A stretch of 64,000 nucleotides of DNA from assembly GCF_031458235.1 (NCBI RefSeq), contig NZ_JAVDYB010000001.1, positions 3,183,001-3,247,000 on the forward strand. Reading direction: 5' to 3'. Source of the DNA: Catenuloplanes atrovinosus (GTDB lineage Bacteria; Actinomycetota; Actinomycetes; Mycobacteriales; Micromonosporaceae). The notes under the pieces are model-generated. The model was not told where the DNA came from, searched no databases, and worked only from the letters and a program-made list of their open reading frames with translations. The position numbers and the translations under genes were made by a program. Below, one piece after another: positions 23,678-32,292 of this stretch. Every line of letters starts with the position of its first letter. Position 1 is the first letter of the stretch.

Positions 23678-24840
23678 CCGACCCGGGCCGGACGCCGGTG
23701 GAGCACGAGCGCCGGGCCCGGGCCAGCCAGTCGTTCTGGAGCATGGTCGTCGGCGTACCCGCGGTCTTCTCCGTGCTCCGCCTCGGCGTGGAGGCCGGCG
23801 GCGAACTGCAGACCACGCTGCTGCTGGTCGCGAACGTCGACCCGATCAATCTGATGGCCGCGCTGTTCACCACCGCGACCCGGTTCGTCTCCGCCGGCCT
23901 GGTCGCCGTCTTCGCCATCGGCGGCGTCGTGCTGGCCAGCCGCACGCCGCCCGCGAAACCGGCGCTGTTCGCCCGGTGGACGGAGTCGGTGCCGCTGTGG
24001 TTCATCGTGGCCGGCTTCCTGCTCGCGCTGATCACCTGGCAGGTGCTCTACCTGCCGCTGCTGGTCCCGTGCGCCGCCGCGGCGTTCCAGGCCACGCCCG
24101 TGCTGCCGGCGCCGACCCGCGGCGTGGTGCTGGCGGCGGCCGGGCTGCTGCTGGGGTACGGCTGGCTGGTCGGGCCGACCGTGTCGGCGGCGGCCGGGCA
24201 GGGCGAGTGGCTGGTGGTCGCCCTGTTCATCCTGCCGCCGCTGCTGGCGCCGGCGGTGCCCGGGCCGCTGTCCCGGCGGCTGACGGGGCCGCTGGCGGCC
24301 GGTGCGCAGACGGTCGTGCTGGCGATGCTGGTGCTGGCCGCGGTGCCGGTCATCACCACGCCGGTGCTGCCCCTGACCGTCACCACCATCACCGGTACGA
24401 CGGCCCCGCCCGTCACGTCTCCCAGCGGCACCGCCCCGCCCGCCACGCCTTCCGGCGGCGCCGCTCCGCCCGCCACGCCTTCCAGCGGCACCGCCCCGCC
24501 CGCCACGCCTTCCAGCGGCGCCGCTCCGCCCGCCACGCCTTCCAGCGGCGCCGCTCCGTCCGATGTGGAGCGGTCCGAGAGCGAGGACGTGCTCGGCCAC
24601 GTGATCTCGGTCGACGACGTGAGCATGGTGATCCTGCAGGAGAGCGGCGGCGTCCGGTACGTGCCGGTCGACGCCGTCGAGGCCCAGGTGCTCTGCCCCA
24701 CCGAGGGTGAACTGCCCCGGCACCGCCTGTGGGTGCGCGGTTTCCACGTCGAGGACTCGCTGCTGGAGGGCCTGGGCCGCCAGGTCCGCCCGGTCAGCCG
24801 CCTCGACGCCGCCTGCCGCAACCCGGTCGGCGGTTCCTGA
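23674..24840 (+). CDS. Multispanning membrane protein with Pro/Thr/Ala repeat linker
   Basis: 388 residues from GTG 23674, coupled to the SBP gene. About five to seven hydrophobic segments occupy residues 20-235. Then comes a low-complexity linker built from GTAPPATPSSG/GAAPPATPSSG decapeptides, then a soluble domain (about 300-388) beginning VERSESEDVLGHVISVDD. The linker sits on a 30-bp minisatellite. No family is recognised with confidence. Coupling to a solute-binding lipoprotein suggests a receptor or sensor partner. Two Cys in the C-terminal domain may form a disulfide if it is extracytoplasmic. Confidence 0.7.
   Translation: MTDPGRTPVEHERRARASQSFWSMVVGVPAVFSVLRLGVEAGGELQTTLLLVANVDPINLMAALFTTATRFVSAGLVAVFAIGGVVLASRTPPAKPALFARWTESVPLWFIVAGFLLALITWQVLYLPLLVPCAAAAFQATPVLPAPTRGVVLAAAGLLLGYGWLVGPTVSAAAGQGEWLVVALFILPPLLAPAVPGPLSRRLTGPLAAGAQTVVLAMLVLAAVPVITTPVLPLTVTTITGTTAPPVTSPSGTAPPATPSGGAAPPATPSSGTAPPATPSSGAAPPATPSSGAAPSDVERSESEDVLGHVISVDDVSMVILQESGGVRYVPVDAVEAQVLCPTEGELPRHRLWVRGFHVEDSLLEGLGRQVRPVSRLDAACRNPVGGS
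24421..24562. repeat. 30-bp coding minisatellite
   Basis: Nearly five 30-bp units in register with the reading frame, encoding (G/A)-A-P-P-A-T-P-S-S-G decapeptides. Alternating ACC/GCC units also give a 60-bp higher-order repeat (24451-24480 plus 24481-24510 against the next pair). The whole-codon unit preserves the frame when copy number changes. Confidence 0.9.
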
Positions 24841-24856
24841 GTGCTACGTTCGCCCG

Positions 24857-25834
24857 GTGGTGGAGACACGGGTGTGCGTGGTCGGTGCCGGTGCCGTCGG
24901 CGGCGTGATCGGTGGCCGGCTGGCCCGCGCGGGCGTGCCCGTCTCCGCCCTGGCCCGCGGCGCCACGGTGGAGGCCCTGCGCACCCACGGCTGGCGCGTC
25001 GACGACGACTCCGCCCCGGTCGCCGCCGCCGACGCGGACGCCGCCGCTCTCGGCCCGCACGACGTCGTGATCATCGCGGTCAAGGCGCACCACCTGCCCG
25101 CGCTCGCCCCCGCACTGACCCCGCTGCTGACGCCGTCGACCGTGCTGATCCCGGCGCTCAACGGCGTACCGTGGTGGTTCTTCCACGACTTCGGCGGCGC
25201 GCTGGAGGGAACGGTCCTCGCCGCGACCGACCCGGACGGGGCCGTCACCGCCGCGCTCCCGCCGTCCCAGGTGCTCGGCTGCGTCGTCCACCTCGCCGCC
25301 CGCCAGGCCGGTCCCGGTCACGCGCGCCTGACCGCCGGTGACGAGCTGATCATCGGCGAGCCGTCCGGCAGGCCCTCCGAGCGCGCCACCCGTACCGCCG
25401 AGCTGTTGCGCTCCGCCGGCTTCCGCATCACGGTGAGCGACGCGATCCAGCGCGAGGTCTGGTACAAGCTGTGGGGAAACATGACCATGAACCCGATCTC
25501 CGCGCTCACCACCGCCACCGCCGACCTCATCCTCGACGACCCGCTCGTCAACGCGTTCATCCAGCGCGTCATGACCGAGGCCGCCGCGCTCGGCGCCCTG
25601 ATCGGCGCGCCGATCACGGAGAGCACCGAGGACCGCATCGCCGTCACCCGCCGCCTCGGCGCCTTCAAGACCTCCATGCTCCAGGACGCCGAGGCAGGCC
25701 GTCCGATCGAACTCGACGCCCTGGTCACCGCCGTCCGCGAGATCGGTGACCGCCTCGCCATCCCCACCCCGCACCTCGACGCACTGCTCGGCCTCACCCG
25801 CCTCGCCGCCCGCCAGCGCGGTCTCTACCCCTAA
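24857..25834 (+). CDS. Ketopantoate reductase-like (PanE/ApbA) dehydrogenase
   Basis: 325 residues from GTG 24857 (GTG 24860 is equally possible). The Rossmann motif VCVVGAGAVGGVIGGRLARAG leads into the PanE/ApbA fold, with VVIIAVKAHHLPA, the catalytic-Lys region WYKLWGNMTMNPI (about 205-217), and the C-terminal TSMLQDAEAGRPIELD (about 273-288). The family reduces 2-dehydropantoate with NADPH for coenzyme A, but many actinobacteria carry paralogues acting on other 2-oxoacids. No pantothenate gene is nearby, so it may be such a paralogue. Confidence 0.85.
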   Translation: MVETRVCVVGAGAVGGVIGGRLARAGVPVSALARGATVEALRTHGWRVDDDSAPVAAADADAAALGPHDVVIIAVKAHHLPALAPALTPLLTPSTVLIPALNGVPWWFFHDFGGALEGTVLAATDPDGAVTAALPPSQVLGCVVHLAARQAGPGHARLTAGDELIIGEPSGRPSERATRTAELLRSAGFRITVSDAIQREVWYKLWGNMTMNPISALTTATADLILDDPLVNAFIQRVMTEAAALGALIGAPITESTEDRIAVTRRLGAFKTSMLQDAEAGRPIELDALVTAVREIGDRLAIPTPHLDALLGLTRLAARQRGLYP

Positions 25835-25866
25835 CCCGCGGAACCCCCGTGCGTCGGAACCCCCGT

Positions 25867-25933
25867 GCGTCGATCTAGGGAGCATTCCGGCACTTCGATC
25901 TCCCCACACGAGAATCCGGCCTAGATCGCCGCC
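25867..25933. repeat. Family A palindromic intergenic repeat, copy 2
   Basis: The arms CGTCGATCTAGGG and CCTAGATCGCCG are imperfect here, around a centre with TTCGATCTCC and CACGAGAATCCGG. This matches copies 1 and 3. It follows the PanE-like gene by about 30 bp. Confidence 0.85.
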
Positions 25934-25945
25934 ATAGAACGCGGC

Positions 25946-25967
25946 GGGTGGGTGGGTGGGTGGGTGG
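25946..25967 (+). repeat. (GGGT)n G-quadruplex-type tract
   Basis: Five consecutive GGGT units plus GG directly downstream of family A copy 2. The run satisfies the standard G-quadruplex pattern on the plus strand. No coding role is apparent. Confidence 0.8.
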
Positions 25968-26103
25968 CCGTGAGCACGGGTCGCGGCGGGCGCGCAAGGG
26001 CCGGATGGGGTACGGTTGCGCCGGCGACCGCGACATCACCCGTCCGAGTGACCCGGGTTATTCAACATTGATTTCGTTTCCAGACGGCCTCAGGATTGTC
26101 CGC

Positions 26104-26472
26104 GTGCGTGCCGTTCAATCGATGATCTTGGTTGGCCTCACCCTCGTCGCCGGTGCGTGCAGCCCGGTCGCGTCCGTCGCGCCGCCCGCGGACGAGCTCA
26201 GCGGTGAGGACCTCTTCGTCTCCTGCGCCGAGATCTTCAAGCCGGGCCGGACCATCGACGGCAAGCTGGCGGTCACGGCCTGCCACGATCTGGACGGCAA
26301 GGCGCGCACCCCGCAGTACATCCGGTGCACGGACGGCCGGCACCTCTGGCGCATCGACGCCACGCTGAGCGAGAACCCGGGCTGGGGCTTCACCGGCAAC
26401 GTCTTCACCGCCTCCGGCGACCTGGAGAACGACCCCGACCTGGCCGACGCCATGATCAAGTGCCGCCGCTGA
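26104..26472 (+). CDS. Small secreted lipoprotein
   Basis: 122 residues from GTG 26104; ATG 26122 is an alternative. A signal peptide MILVGLTLVAGAC ends in a lipobox Cys. The mature roughly 100 residues contain Cys at VSCAEIF, TACHDL, IRCTDG and IKCRR, suggesting two disulfides, and GRHLWRIDATLSENPGWGF. The family is unrecognised. It is likely anchored on the outer membrane face. It is convergent with the methyltransferase at 26486 (13-bp gap). The preceding 270 bp hold family A copy 2, the GGGT tract and probably its promoter. Confidence 0.7.
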   Translation: MRAVQSMILVGLTLVAGACSPVASVAPPADELSGEDLFVSCAEIFKPGRTIDGKLAVTACHDLDGKARTPQYIRCTDGRHLWRIDATLSENPGWGFTGNVFTASGDLENDPDLADAMIKCRR

Positions 26473-26485
26473 CGAACGGACCGGG

Positions 26486-27121
26486 TCAGCGCACGAAGGT
26501 GAACATCCGGCCCGCGGTCAGCGGGCGTGGCGGGACGGTCAGCCGGTGGACGCCGACCGAGTACGTGGCGTCCGGCGGCGCCTCGAAGGCCAGTTCCTCG
26601 AACCCCTCCTCCGCCAGCCAGCCGCGCAGCGACGGGGTGAGGTCCGGCGGCTGCCGGGTGCGGGTCCAGATGACGGTGCCGCGCGCGGCGCACAGCGCCG
26701 GGAACGCCGCCACGCACGAGCGCGCGTCCGAGTCGGTCACGTTGCCGAGCACACCCGCGAAGAGCACCAGATCGGCCGGGATCGCGCCGGCGTAGTTTCC
26801 CAGCTGCCCCGCGTCCGCGCGGAGCACCTCGACGCCGGTCAGACCGGCGCGGGCTATGTGGGCCTCGGCGACGGCCACGTTGCGCGGGTCGGACTCGATC
26901 AGGCGGGCGCGGATCCGGCGGGCGTCGTCGCGGTGTTCCAGCACGCCGAGCAGGTCGCGGCCCTGGCCGGCGCAGACGCTGACGCAGGTGAGCAACTCGC
27001 CGGGGCGGCTGTCCAGCCAGTCGGTGATGTGCCGCTGCACCACGGCGAGCCGGGCCGCGAGCGGCGAACCGGGCTCGTCGTACGGCCGGTGCCATTCATA
27101 CCAATCCTCATTCGCGCCCAT
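26486..27121 (-). CDS. Class I SAM-dependent methyltransferase
   Basis: 211 residues. After an N-terminal helix region (YEWHRPYDEPGSPLAARL), TCVSVCAGQGRDLLGVL (about 45-61) is motif I for AdoMet binding. IESDPRNVAVAEAHIARAGL (about 75-95) carries the acidic residue of motif II, and PADLVLFAGVLGNV (about 115-128) the motif IV region. A similar N-terminal WYxWHxxYD is seen in a class of actinobacterial orphan methyltransferases. The substrate is unknown. It follows the GH43-like gene on the same strand with a 37-bp gap. Confidence 0.82.
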   Translation of the reverse strand: MGANEDWYEWHRPYDEPGSPLAARLAVVQRHITDWLDSRPGELLTCVSVCAGQGRDLLGVLEHRDDARRIRARLIESDPRNVAVAEAHIARAGLTGVEVLRADAGQLGNYAGAIPADLVLFAGVLGNVTDSDARSCVAAFPALCAARGTVIWTRTRQPPDLTPSLRGWLAEEGFEELAFEAPPDATYSVGVHRLTVPPRPLTAGRMFTFVR

Positions 27122-27158
27122 GGATTCACCATGGCGGGAACGAAGGCCAAGGTCAACG

Positions 27159-27905
27159 TCAGGCGTGCGCCTCCAGGCGCTTGAACTCGTCCTCTGTCAC
27201 GGTTACGACACCGCCGCGGCGCGCGCCGGGCGGCATGCCGTCGGGACTGGCCGGCTGCCACGCGCCGGTGCCGATCACGCGGGTCACGTACGGACGCAGG
27301 CCCTCGCCGGTGTCGGCGAGCAGGTACCAGGTGCGGCCGCCGAGCCCGGCGAAGACCACCGCGGCCTCGCCGCCGCCTATGCCGCGCCGCACGTCGACGA
27401 AGGAGCCGGCGTCCCGCCGCTGCTGCACCAGCTCGCCGCCGTCGGCGTAGAAGCAGTGCTCCGCCCCGTTCGCCCGGAGCAGCGCCACGTCCTCGCCGGC
27501 GCGGTCGAGCAGCGGCGCGGGTGCGGTGGCGGTGACGAAGTCCGTGGTGTGCACGCTGCCGGCGCGCCCGCCCGCGGTGAAGACCACCCGGAAACCGCCG
27601 CCCTCCTCCCGGTACGCCTTCGGCGCGCGCACGCCGGGCACGCCGACCGGCAGCGGGTGCGGGCCGGACCACGTCTCCAGGTCGGCGCTGCTCCACACGC
27701 GGACGCCGCCGTCGCCGGCCGCGAGGCAGCGGATGACGCCGTCGTCGCCGCGGATCAGGAACGGGTCGGACGCGCCGCGCAGCACTCCCGCGCTGTCCCG
27801 CAGCACCCGCCAGCGCAGCGCGTCGGCACCCTCGGAGAGGGCGAACCGGATGTCACCGGCGTCGGCGCCGCTGAAGGCGAGGAGAAGTCCGAACGGCTCT
27901 GTCAC
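27159..27905 (-). CDS. GH43/DUF377-like five-bladed propeller protein
   Basis: 248 residues from GTG 27905. The pattern SDPFLIRGDDGVIRCLAAGDG, VRVWSSADLETWSGP and VRAPKAYREEGGGFRVVFTA reproduces the blade motifs of glycoside hydrolase family 43/62/32-like propellers (Asp in blade 1, W-SxDLxxW). No signal peptide is seen, so it would be cytosolic unless the start is wrong. The catalytic acid is not clearly placed, so hydrolase activity is uncertain. It is divergent from the GNAT gene 80 bp away. Confidence 0.65.
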   Translation of the reverse strand: MTEPFGLLLAFSGADAGDIRFALSEGADALRWRVLRDSAGVLRGASDPFLIRGDDGVIRCLAAGDGGVRVWSSADLETWSGPHPLPVGVPGVRAPKAYREEGGGFRVVFTAGGRAGSVHTTDFVTATAPAPLLDRAGEDVALLRANGAEHCFYADGGELVQQRRDAGSFVDVRRGIGGGEAAVVFAGLGGRTWYLLADTGEGLRPYVTRVIGTGAWQPASPDGMPPGARRGGVVTVTEDEFKRLEAHA

Positions 27906-27985
27906 GGCCCGATCATAACGACCGTCACGCAAAGTTGATCTAGGGTGACCCCGTACTGTCGGGGGTACGACGCAAGGTCCGGATA

Positions 27986-28666
27986 ATGGTGGCCATGCTC
28001 GACAATCCGGTGTGGGCGTCCGTCGTCCACGGCCCGCACGCCCATCTCGCCCGGCGCCACGGCGCCGCGGCCGGCTTCCTGCCGGAGGTCAGCCCGTTCC
28101 ACGGGCTCGCCGCCCCGGATGACCCGGCCGCCTGGTCCGACCTGGCCGCGCTCGCCGGCCCCGGCACCCAGTTGCTGGTCACCGGCCCGCGCATCGCGCC
28201 GCCGGACGACTGGACCGTGGTGGAGATGATGGATGGTGTGCAGTTGGTCGACACCGCGCTGCGCGTCGAGCCGGACCCGGAGGCGGTGCTCCTCGGCCCG
28301 GACGACGTGCCGGAGATGCTGGACCTGACCGCGCGCACCCGGCCCGGCCCGTTCGGCCCGCGCACCCTGGAGCTCGGTGTCTACCTGGGCATCCGCCACG
28401 ACGGGCGGCTGATCGCGATGGCGGGCGAGCGCATGCGCCCGCCCGGCTTCACCGAGATCAGCGCGGTCTGCACGGACCCGGACTTCCGCGGCAAGGGCCT
28501 GGCCACCCGCCTGGTCCGGGCGGTGGCCGAGGTGATCCGCGGGCGCGGCGAGACGCCGTTCATGCACGCGTCCGCGACCAACACCGGAGCCATCCGGCTG
28601 TACGAGGCGATCGGCTTCACGGTCCGCGCCCGCCCGAGATTCGCGATACTCCGGTCGCCGGCCTAA
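27986..28666 (+). CDS. GNAT family N-acetyltransferase
   Basis: 226 residues. The C-terminal half (about 85-226) is a GNAT domain. FTEISAVCTDPDFRGKGLATRLVRAVA contains the acetyl-CoA pyrophosphate-binding R-G-K-G-L-A (RxxGxG/A); ASATNTGAIRLYEAIGF is the usual closing motif. The N-terminal third resembles the extension of FR47-like / predicted acetyltransferases of this type. The start could be ATG 27986 or ATG 27995. The acceptor is unknown, and it is cytosolic. Confidence 0.88.
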   Translation: MVAMLDNPVWASVVHGPHAHLARRHGAAAGFLPEVSPFHGLAAPDDPAAWSDLAALAGPGTQLLVTGPRIAPPDDWTVVEMMDGVQLVDTALRVEPDPEAVLLGPDDVPEMLDLTARTRPGPFGPRTLELGVYLGIRHDGRLIAMAGERMRPPGFTEISAVCTDPDFRGKGLATRLVRAVAEVIRGRGETPFMHASATNTGAIRLYEAIGFTVRARPRFAILRSPA

Positions 28667-28707
28667 GGGTGTCTTCCCCGGCCCGCGACGAGGCCACCGG
28701 ACACACC

Positions 28708-29004
28708 CTAGCCGCGCTTCATCAACCGCCCGACGGCCGCCATCATCTCGGTCGCCATCTCGTCCGCGCGCCCCTCGGCCGCGCCCTCGTGCATGCAGTG
28801 CCGGGCGTGCCCGTCCAGCAGGCCCAGCGCCACCTTGTCCAGCGCCGCCTGGATCGCCGATATCTGGGTGAGCACGTCGATGCAGTAGCGGTCCTCGTCG
28901 ACCATCCGCTCGATGCCGCGCACCTGCCCCTCGATCCGGCGCAGGCGTCCCTGCAGGTCTCCCTTGGTCGCGGTGTAGCCCCTGGTCGGCGCGGTTTTGC
29001 TCAT
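28708..29004 (-). CDS. csoR: CsoR-family copper-sensing repressor
   Basis: 98 residues. It has an all-helical CsoR/RcnR/FrmR fold with GRLRRIEGQVRGIERMV. The Cu(I) ligand triad Cys41 (RYCIDV), His66 (GHARHC) and Cys70 is exactly the x-Cys-His-Cys fingerprint of CsoR. When copper binds, CsoR leaves its operator. The gene is divergent from the copper-handling genes at 29135 and 30024. Two CsoR-type palindromes lie in the 130-bp gap, so autoregulation plus control of copA is expected. Confidence 0.93.
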   Translation of the reverse strand: MSKTAPTRGYTATKGDLQGRLRRIEGQVRGIERMVDEDRYCIDVLTQISAIQAALDKVALGLLDGHARHCMHEGAAEGRADEMATEMMAAVGRLMKRG

Positions 29005-29014
29005 GGCACGGATG

Positions 29015-29034
29015 ATACAACCCCCGGGGGGTAT
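29015..29034. promoter_or_regulatory. csoR: Candidate CsoR operator 1 (csoR side)
   Basis: An ATAC/GTAT-bounded C5-G5 palindrome beginning 11 bp upstream of the csoR start codon. It follows the CsoR operator pattern of a TAC-C-run / G-run-GTA dyad. Confidence 0.75.
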
Positions 29035-29072
29035 GTGGCGCGGACGACGAAACACGGACCCCTCCGTCCTTG

Positions 29073-29089
29073 ATACCCCCCAGGGGTAT
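29073..29089. promoter_or_regulatory. Candidate CsoR operator 2 (copper operon side)
   Basis: The perfect dyad ATACCCC-CCA-GGGGTAT, 46 bp before GTG 29135, fits the CsoR consensus. It is positioned to repress the secreted-protein/copA operon. Confidence 0.78.
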
Positions 29090-29134
29090 GAGTATGGTCG
29101 GGAGCGAAAGGACGACGGCGAAGGGAGACGCACG

Positions 29135-30031
29135 GTGAACACGCCCGCACGACTCGGCGCGTTCGGCCTGGCCCTGGTGGCGGTCTTCGGCGCCGCACTG
29201 GGACTGGGCCGCACGATCGGCCCGGACGCGAGCCCGGACGGGAACACCCCGGCGAGCCCCGCCGCCCACGCCGCGCACGGCGCACAGCACGACGGCGCGG
29301 CGGACGAGAACCCGGACGACCCCACCGGCCTGCAGATCACCGAGGACGGCTACACGCTCGCCCCGCTCACCGACACGCTCGGCACCGGCGCGCCGCGGCC
29401 GTTCCAGTTCCGGATCATCGGGCCGGACCGGCGGGCCGTCACCGCGTTCACGCCCACCCACGAGCGCGAGCTGCACCTGATCGTGGTCCGCCGCGACCTC
29501 ACCGGCTACCAGCACCTGCACCCGCGGCGGGCGGCCGACGGCACCTGGGAGACGCCGCTGGCCGTGGCCGCGCCCGGCGACTACCGCGTCTTCGCGGACT
29601 TCCATCCGGCCGGGCGGGACGAGCCGCTGACGCTCGGCGCCGATCTGCCGGCCGCCGGTGACTACCGCCCGCTGCCGCTGCCCGCGCCCGCCGGATCGGA
29701 CACCGTGGACGGCTACACGGTCACGCTGCACGGCGAGATCGCCGCGGGCGAGCCCGCGCGGCTGACCGTGGACATCGCGGAGAACGGCGCGCCGGTCACC
29801 GACCTGGAGCCGTATCTCGGCGCGCGCGGCCACCTGGTGGCGCTGCGCGACGGCGACCTCGCCTACCTGCACGTCCACCCGGTGGACGGCCCGGAGCTGG
29901 GCTTCGACGTGGAGATCCCCTCCCCCGGTACGTACCGCCTGTTCCTGGAGTTTCAGCACCGCGGCACCGTCCGGACCGCGGAGTTCACGATGACCACCGA
30001 GCACGGGGAGCCGGGGCACACCCATGGCTGA
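29135..30031 (+). CDS. Secreted His-rich protein of the copper operon
   Basis: 298 residues from GTG 29135, with AAGGGAG 8 nt upstream. A signal or anchor segment ([19 protein letters not shown]) is followed by a His-rich linker ([12 protein letters not shown]) and two beta-rich repeats. These contain [18 protein letters not shown] / [11 protein letters not shown] and [16 protein letters not shown] / [11 protein letters not shown]. The HxHP motifs could bind copper outside the membrane. The start of copA overlaps its last codons by 8 bases, so they are coupled. No named family is assigned; a periplasmic-type copper buffer or chaperone is inferred. Confidence 0.78.
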   Translation: MNTPARLGAFGLALVAVFGAALGLGRTIGPDASPDGNTPASPAAHAAHGAQHDGAADENPDDPTGLQITEDGYTLAPLTDTLGTGAPRPFQFRIIGPDRRAVTAFTPTHERELHLIVVRRDLTGYQHLHPRRAADGTWETPLAVAAPGDYRVFADFHPAGRDEPLTLGADLPAAGDYRPLPLPAPAGSDTVDGYTVTLHGEIAAGEPARLTVDIAENGAPVTDLEPYLGARGHLVALRDGDLAYLHVHPVDGPELGFDVEIPSPGTYRLFLEFQHRGTVRTAEFTMTTEHGEPGHTHG

Positions 30032-32216
30032 CACGCGACGCATCGAGCTGGAGATCGGCGGCATGACCTGCGCCGCCTGCGCGAACCGGATCGAGAAGAA
30101 GCTCAACCGGATGGACGGCGTGACCGCGACCGTCAACTACGCCACGGAGAAGGCGACCGCGACCGTCGACGGCACGGTCACCGCGGACGACCTGATCGCC
30201 ACCGTGGAGAGGACGGGGTACACGGCCGCGCTGCCCGCCGCGCCCGCGGACGAGCCGCGGGCGGAGCACGATCCGCTGCGCACCCGGCTGATCGTCTCGG
30301 CCGTGCTGTCCGTACCGGTGATCCTGCTGGCCATGGTTCCGGCCTGGCAGTTCACCTACTGGCAGTGGGCGTCGCTGACCCTCGCCGCGCCGGTCGTGGT
30401 CTACGGCGGCTGGCCGTTCCACCGCGCCGCGGCGATCAACCTGCGGCACGGGGCCGCCACCATGGACACGCTGGTCTCGCTCGGCACGCTGGCCGCGTTC
30501 GGCTGGTCGCTGTGGGCGCTGTTCCTCGGCACGGCCGGCGAGCCCGGCATGACGCACCCGTTCCGGTTCGACATCGGCCCGTCCGACGGCGCCGCCAACA
30601 TCTACCTCGAGGCCGCGGCGGGCGTCACCACGTTCCTGCTGACCGGCCGCTATATCGAGTCCCGGTCCAAGCGGCGGGCCGGTGCCGCGCTGCGCGCGCT
30701 GCTGGACATGGGCGCCAAGGACGTGGCCGTGCTGCGCGACGGCCGGGAGGTCCGCGTCCCGACCGGCGAGCTGACGGCCGGGGACCTGTTCGTGGTCCGG
30801 CCGGGCGAGAAGATCGCCACGGACGGCGTGGTGGAGGACGGTGTCTCGGCCGTGGACGCGAGCCTGCTCACCGGCGAGAGCGTGCCGGTCGAGGTGCGTC
30901 CCGGCGACGCGGTGACCGGCGCGACCGTCAACGCGGGCGGCCGCCTGGTGGTGCGCGCCACCCGGGTCGGCGCGGACACCCGGCTGGCGCAGATGGCGCG
31001 GCTGGTCGAGGAGGCGCAGGCCGGTAAGGCGGACGTGCAGCGGCTCGCGGACCGGATCTCCGGCGTGTTCGTGCCCGTGGTGATCGCGCTGGCCGCCGGC
31101 ACGCTCGGCTGGTGGGCCGGCACCGGCGCCGGCTGGAACGCCGCGTTCACCGCCGCGGTCGCCGTGCTGATCATCGCGTGCCCGTGCGCGCTCGGCCTGG
31201 CCACGCCGACCGCGCTGCTGGTCGGCACCGGCCGCGGCGCGCAGCTCGGCATCCTGATCCGCGGCCCGGAGGTGCTCGAGTCGACGCGCCGGGTGGACAC
31301 GATCGTGCTGGACAAGACCGGCACCGTCACCGAGGGCCGGATGACGCTGGCCGCGACCGTGCCGGTGACCGGGCAGGACCCCGCCGAGCTGCGCCGGCTC
31401 GCGGCCGCGGTGGAGTCCGCGTCCGAGCACCCGATCGCCGCCGCCATCGCGGCCGGCGAGTCCGACCCGCCGCCGGTCGCGCACTTCCAGAACCTCGAGG
31501 GCCGGGGGGTACGCGGTGAGGTGGCCGGCCGGGAGGTCGTGGTGGGCCGCCCCGCGCTGCTGGCCGAGCGCGGCTACGACGTACCCGCGGAGGTCCTGGA
31601 GGCCTGTGCGACCGCCGAGGCCGAGGGCCGCACCGCGGTGGTGGCCGGCTGGGACGGCGCCGCCCGCGGCGTGCTCGCGGTCGCCGACCGGGTCAGGCCC
31701 ACCAGCGCGGACGCGGTCGCCCGGCTGAAGCGGCTGGGCCTGCACCCGGTGCTGCTGACCGGCGACAACGAGACGGTGGCGCGCGCGGTCGCGGCCGAGG
31801 TGGGCATCGACGAGGTGATCGCCGGCGTGCTGCCGGCCGGCAAGGTCGACGCGGTCAAGCGGCTCCAGGCGGACGGCCGGGTGGTGGCGATGGCCGGCGA
31901 CGGCGTCAACGACGCCGCCGCGCTGGCTCAGGCCGATCTCGGCCTGGCCATGGGCACCGGCACGGACGTGGCGATCGAGGCGGCCGACCTGACGCTGATG
32001 CGCGGCGACCTGACCGCGACCGCGGATGCGATCCGGCTGTCCCGGCGCACGCTGACGATCATCCGGGGCAACCTGTTCTGGGCGTTCGCCTACAACCTCG
32101 CCGGCCTGCCGCTGGCCGCCGCCGGCATGCTGAACCCGATGATCGCCGGTGCCGCGATGGCGTTCTCGTCCGTCTTCGTGGTCGCCAACAGCCTCCGCCT
32201 CCGGCGCTTCTCGTAG
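30024..32216 (+). CDS. copA: Copper-translocating P1B-type ATPase
   Basis: 730 residues. One N-terminal heavy-metal domain has GGMTCAAC (Cys16/Cys19). Eight membrane helices are expected, with the metal-channel CPC at 386-388 ([15 protein letters not shown]). The actuator TGES lies in [10 protein letters not shown], the phosphorylation site is DKTGT at about 430, and GDGVND at about 625. It expels Cu(I) using ATP at the membrane. It is in an operon with the His-rich secreted protein and lies under probable CsoR control. Length and motifs are complete. Confidence 0.96.
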   Translation: MADTRRIELEIGGMTCAACANRIEKKLNRMDGVTATVNYATEKATATVDGTVTADDLIATVERTGYTAALPAAPADEPRAEHDPLRTRLIVSAVLSVPVILLAMVPAWQFTYWQWASLTLAAPVVVYGGWPFHRAAAINLRHGAATMDTLVSLGTLAAFGWSLWALFLGTAGEPGMTHPFRFDIGPSDGAANIYLEAAAGVTTFLLTGRYIESRSKRRAGAALRALLDMGAKDVAVLRDGREVRVPTGELTAGDLFVVRPGEKIATDGVVEDGVSAVDASLLTGESVPVEVRPGDAVTGATVNAGGRLVVRATRVGADTRLAQMARLVEEAQAGKADVQRLADRISGVFVPVVIALAAGTLGWWAGTGAGWNAAFTAAVAVLIIACPCALGLATPTALLVGTGRGAQLGILIRGPEVLESTRRVDTIVLDKTGTVTEGRMTLAATVPVTGQDPAELRRLAAAVESASEHPIAAAIAAGESDPPPVAHFQNLEGRGVRGEVAGREVVVGRPALLAERGYDVPAEVLEACATAEAEGRTAVVAGWDGAARGVLAVADRVRPTSADAVARLKRLGLHPVLLTGDNETVARAVAAEVGIDEVIAGVLPAGKVDAVKRLQADGRVVAMAGDGVNDAAALAQADLGLAMGTGTDVAIEAADLTLMRGDLTATADAIRLSRRTLTIIRGNLFWAFAYNLAGLPLAAAGMLNPMIAGAAMAFSSVFVVANSLRLRRFS

Positions 32217-32262
32217 CGCGCTTCCGCGGCTCAGAGCGCGTACGGGCGTGGCCTCCTTGCCT

Positions 32263-32288
32263 GAAGCGTAACAGGATGGTTACGCTTC
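32263..32288. promoter_or_regulatory. Perfect inverted repeat, candidate ArsR-type operator
   Basis: GAAGCGTAAC and GTTACGCTTC (10-bp perfect arms, 6-bp spacer) end 4 bp before the GTG start of the ArsR-family gene. The position suits autorepression. Confidence 0.75.
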
Positions 32289-32292
32289 CGGG

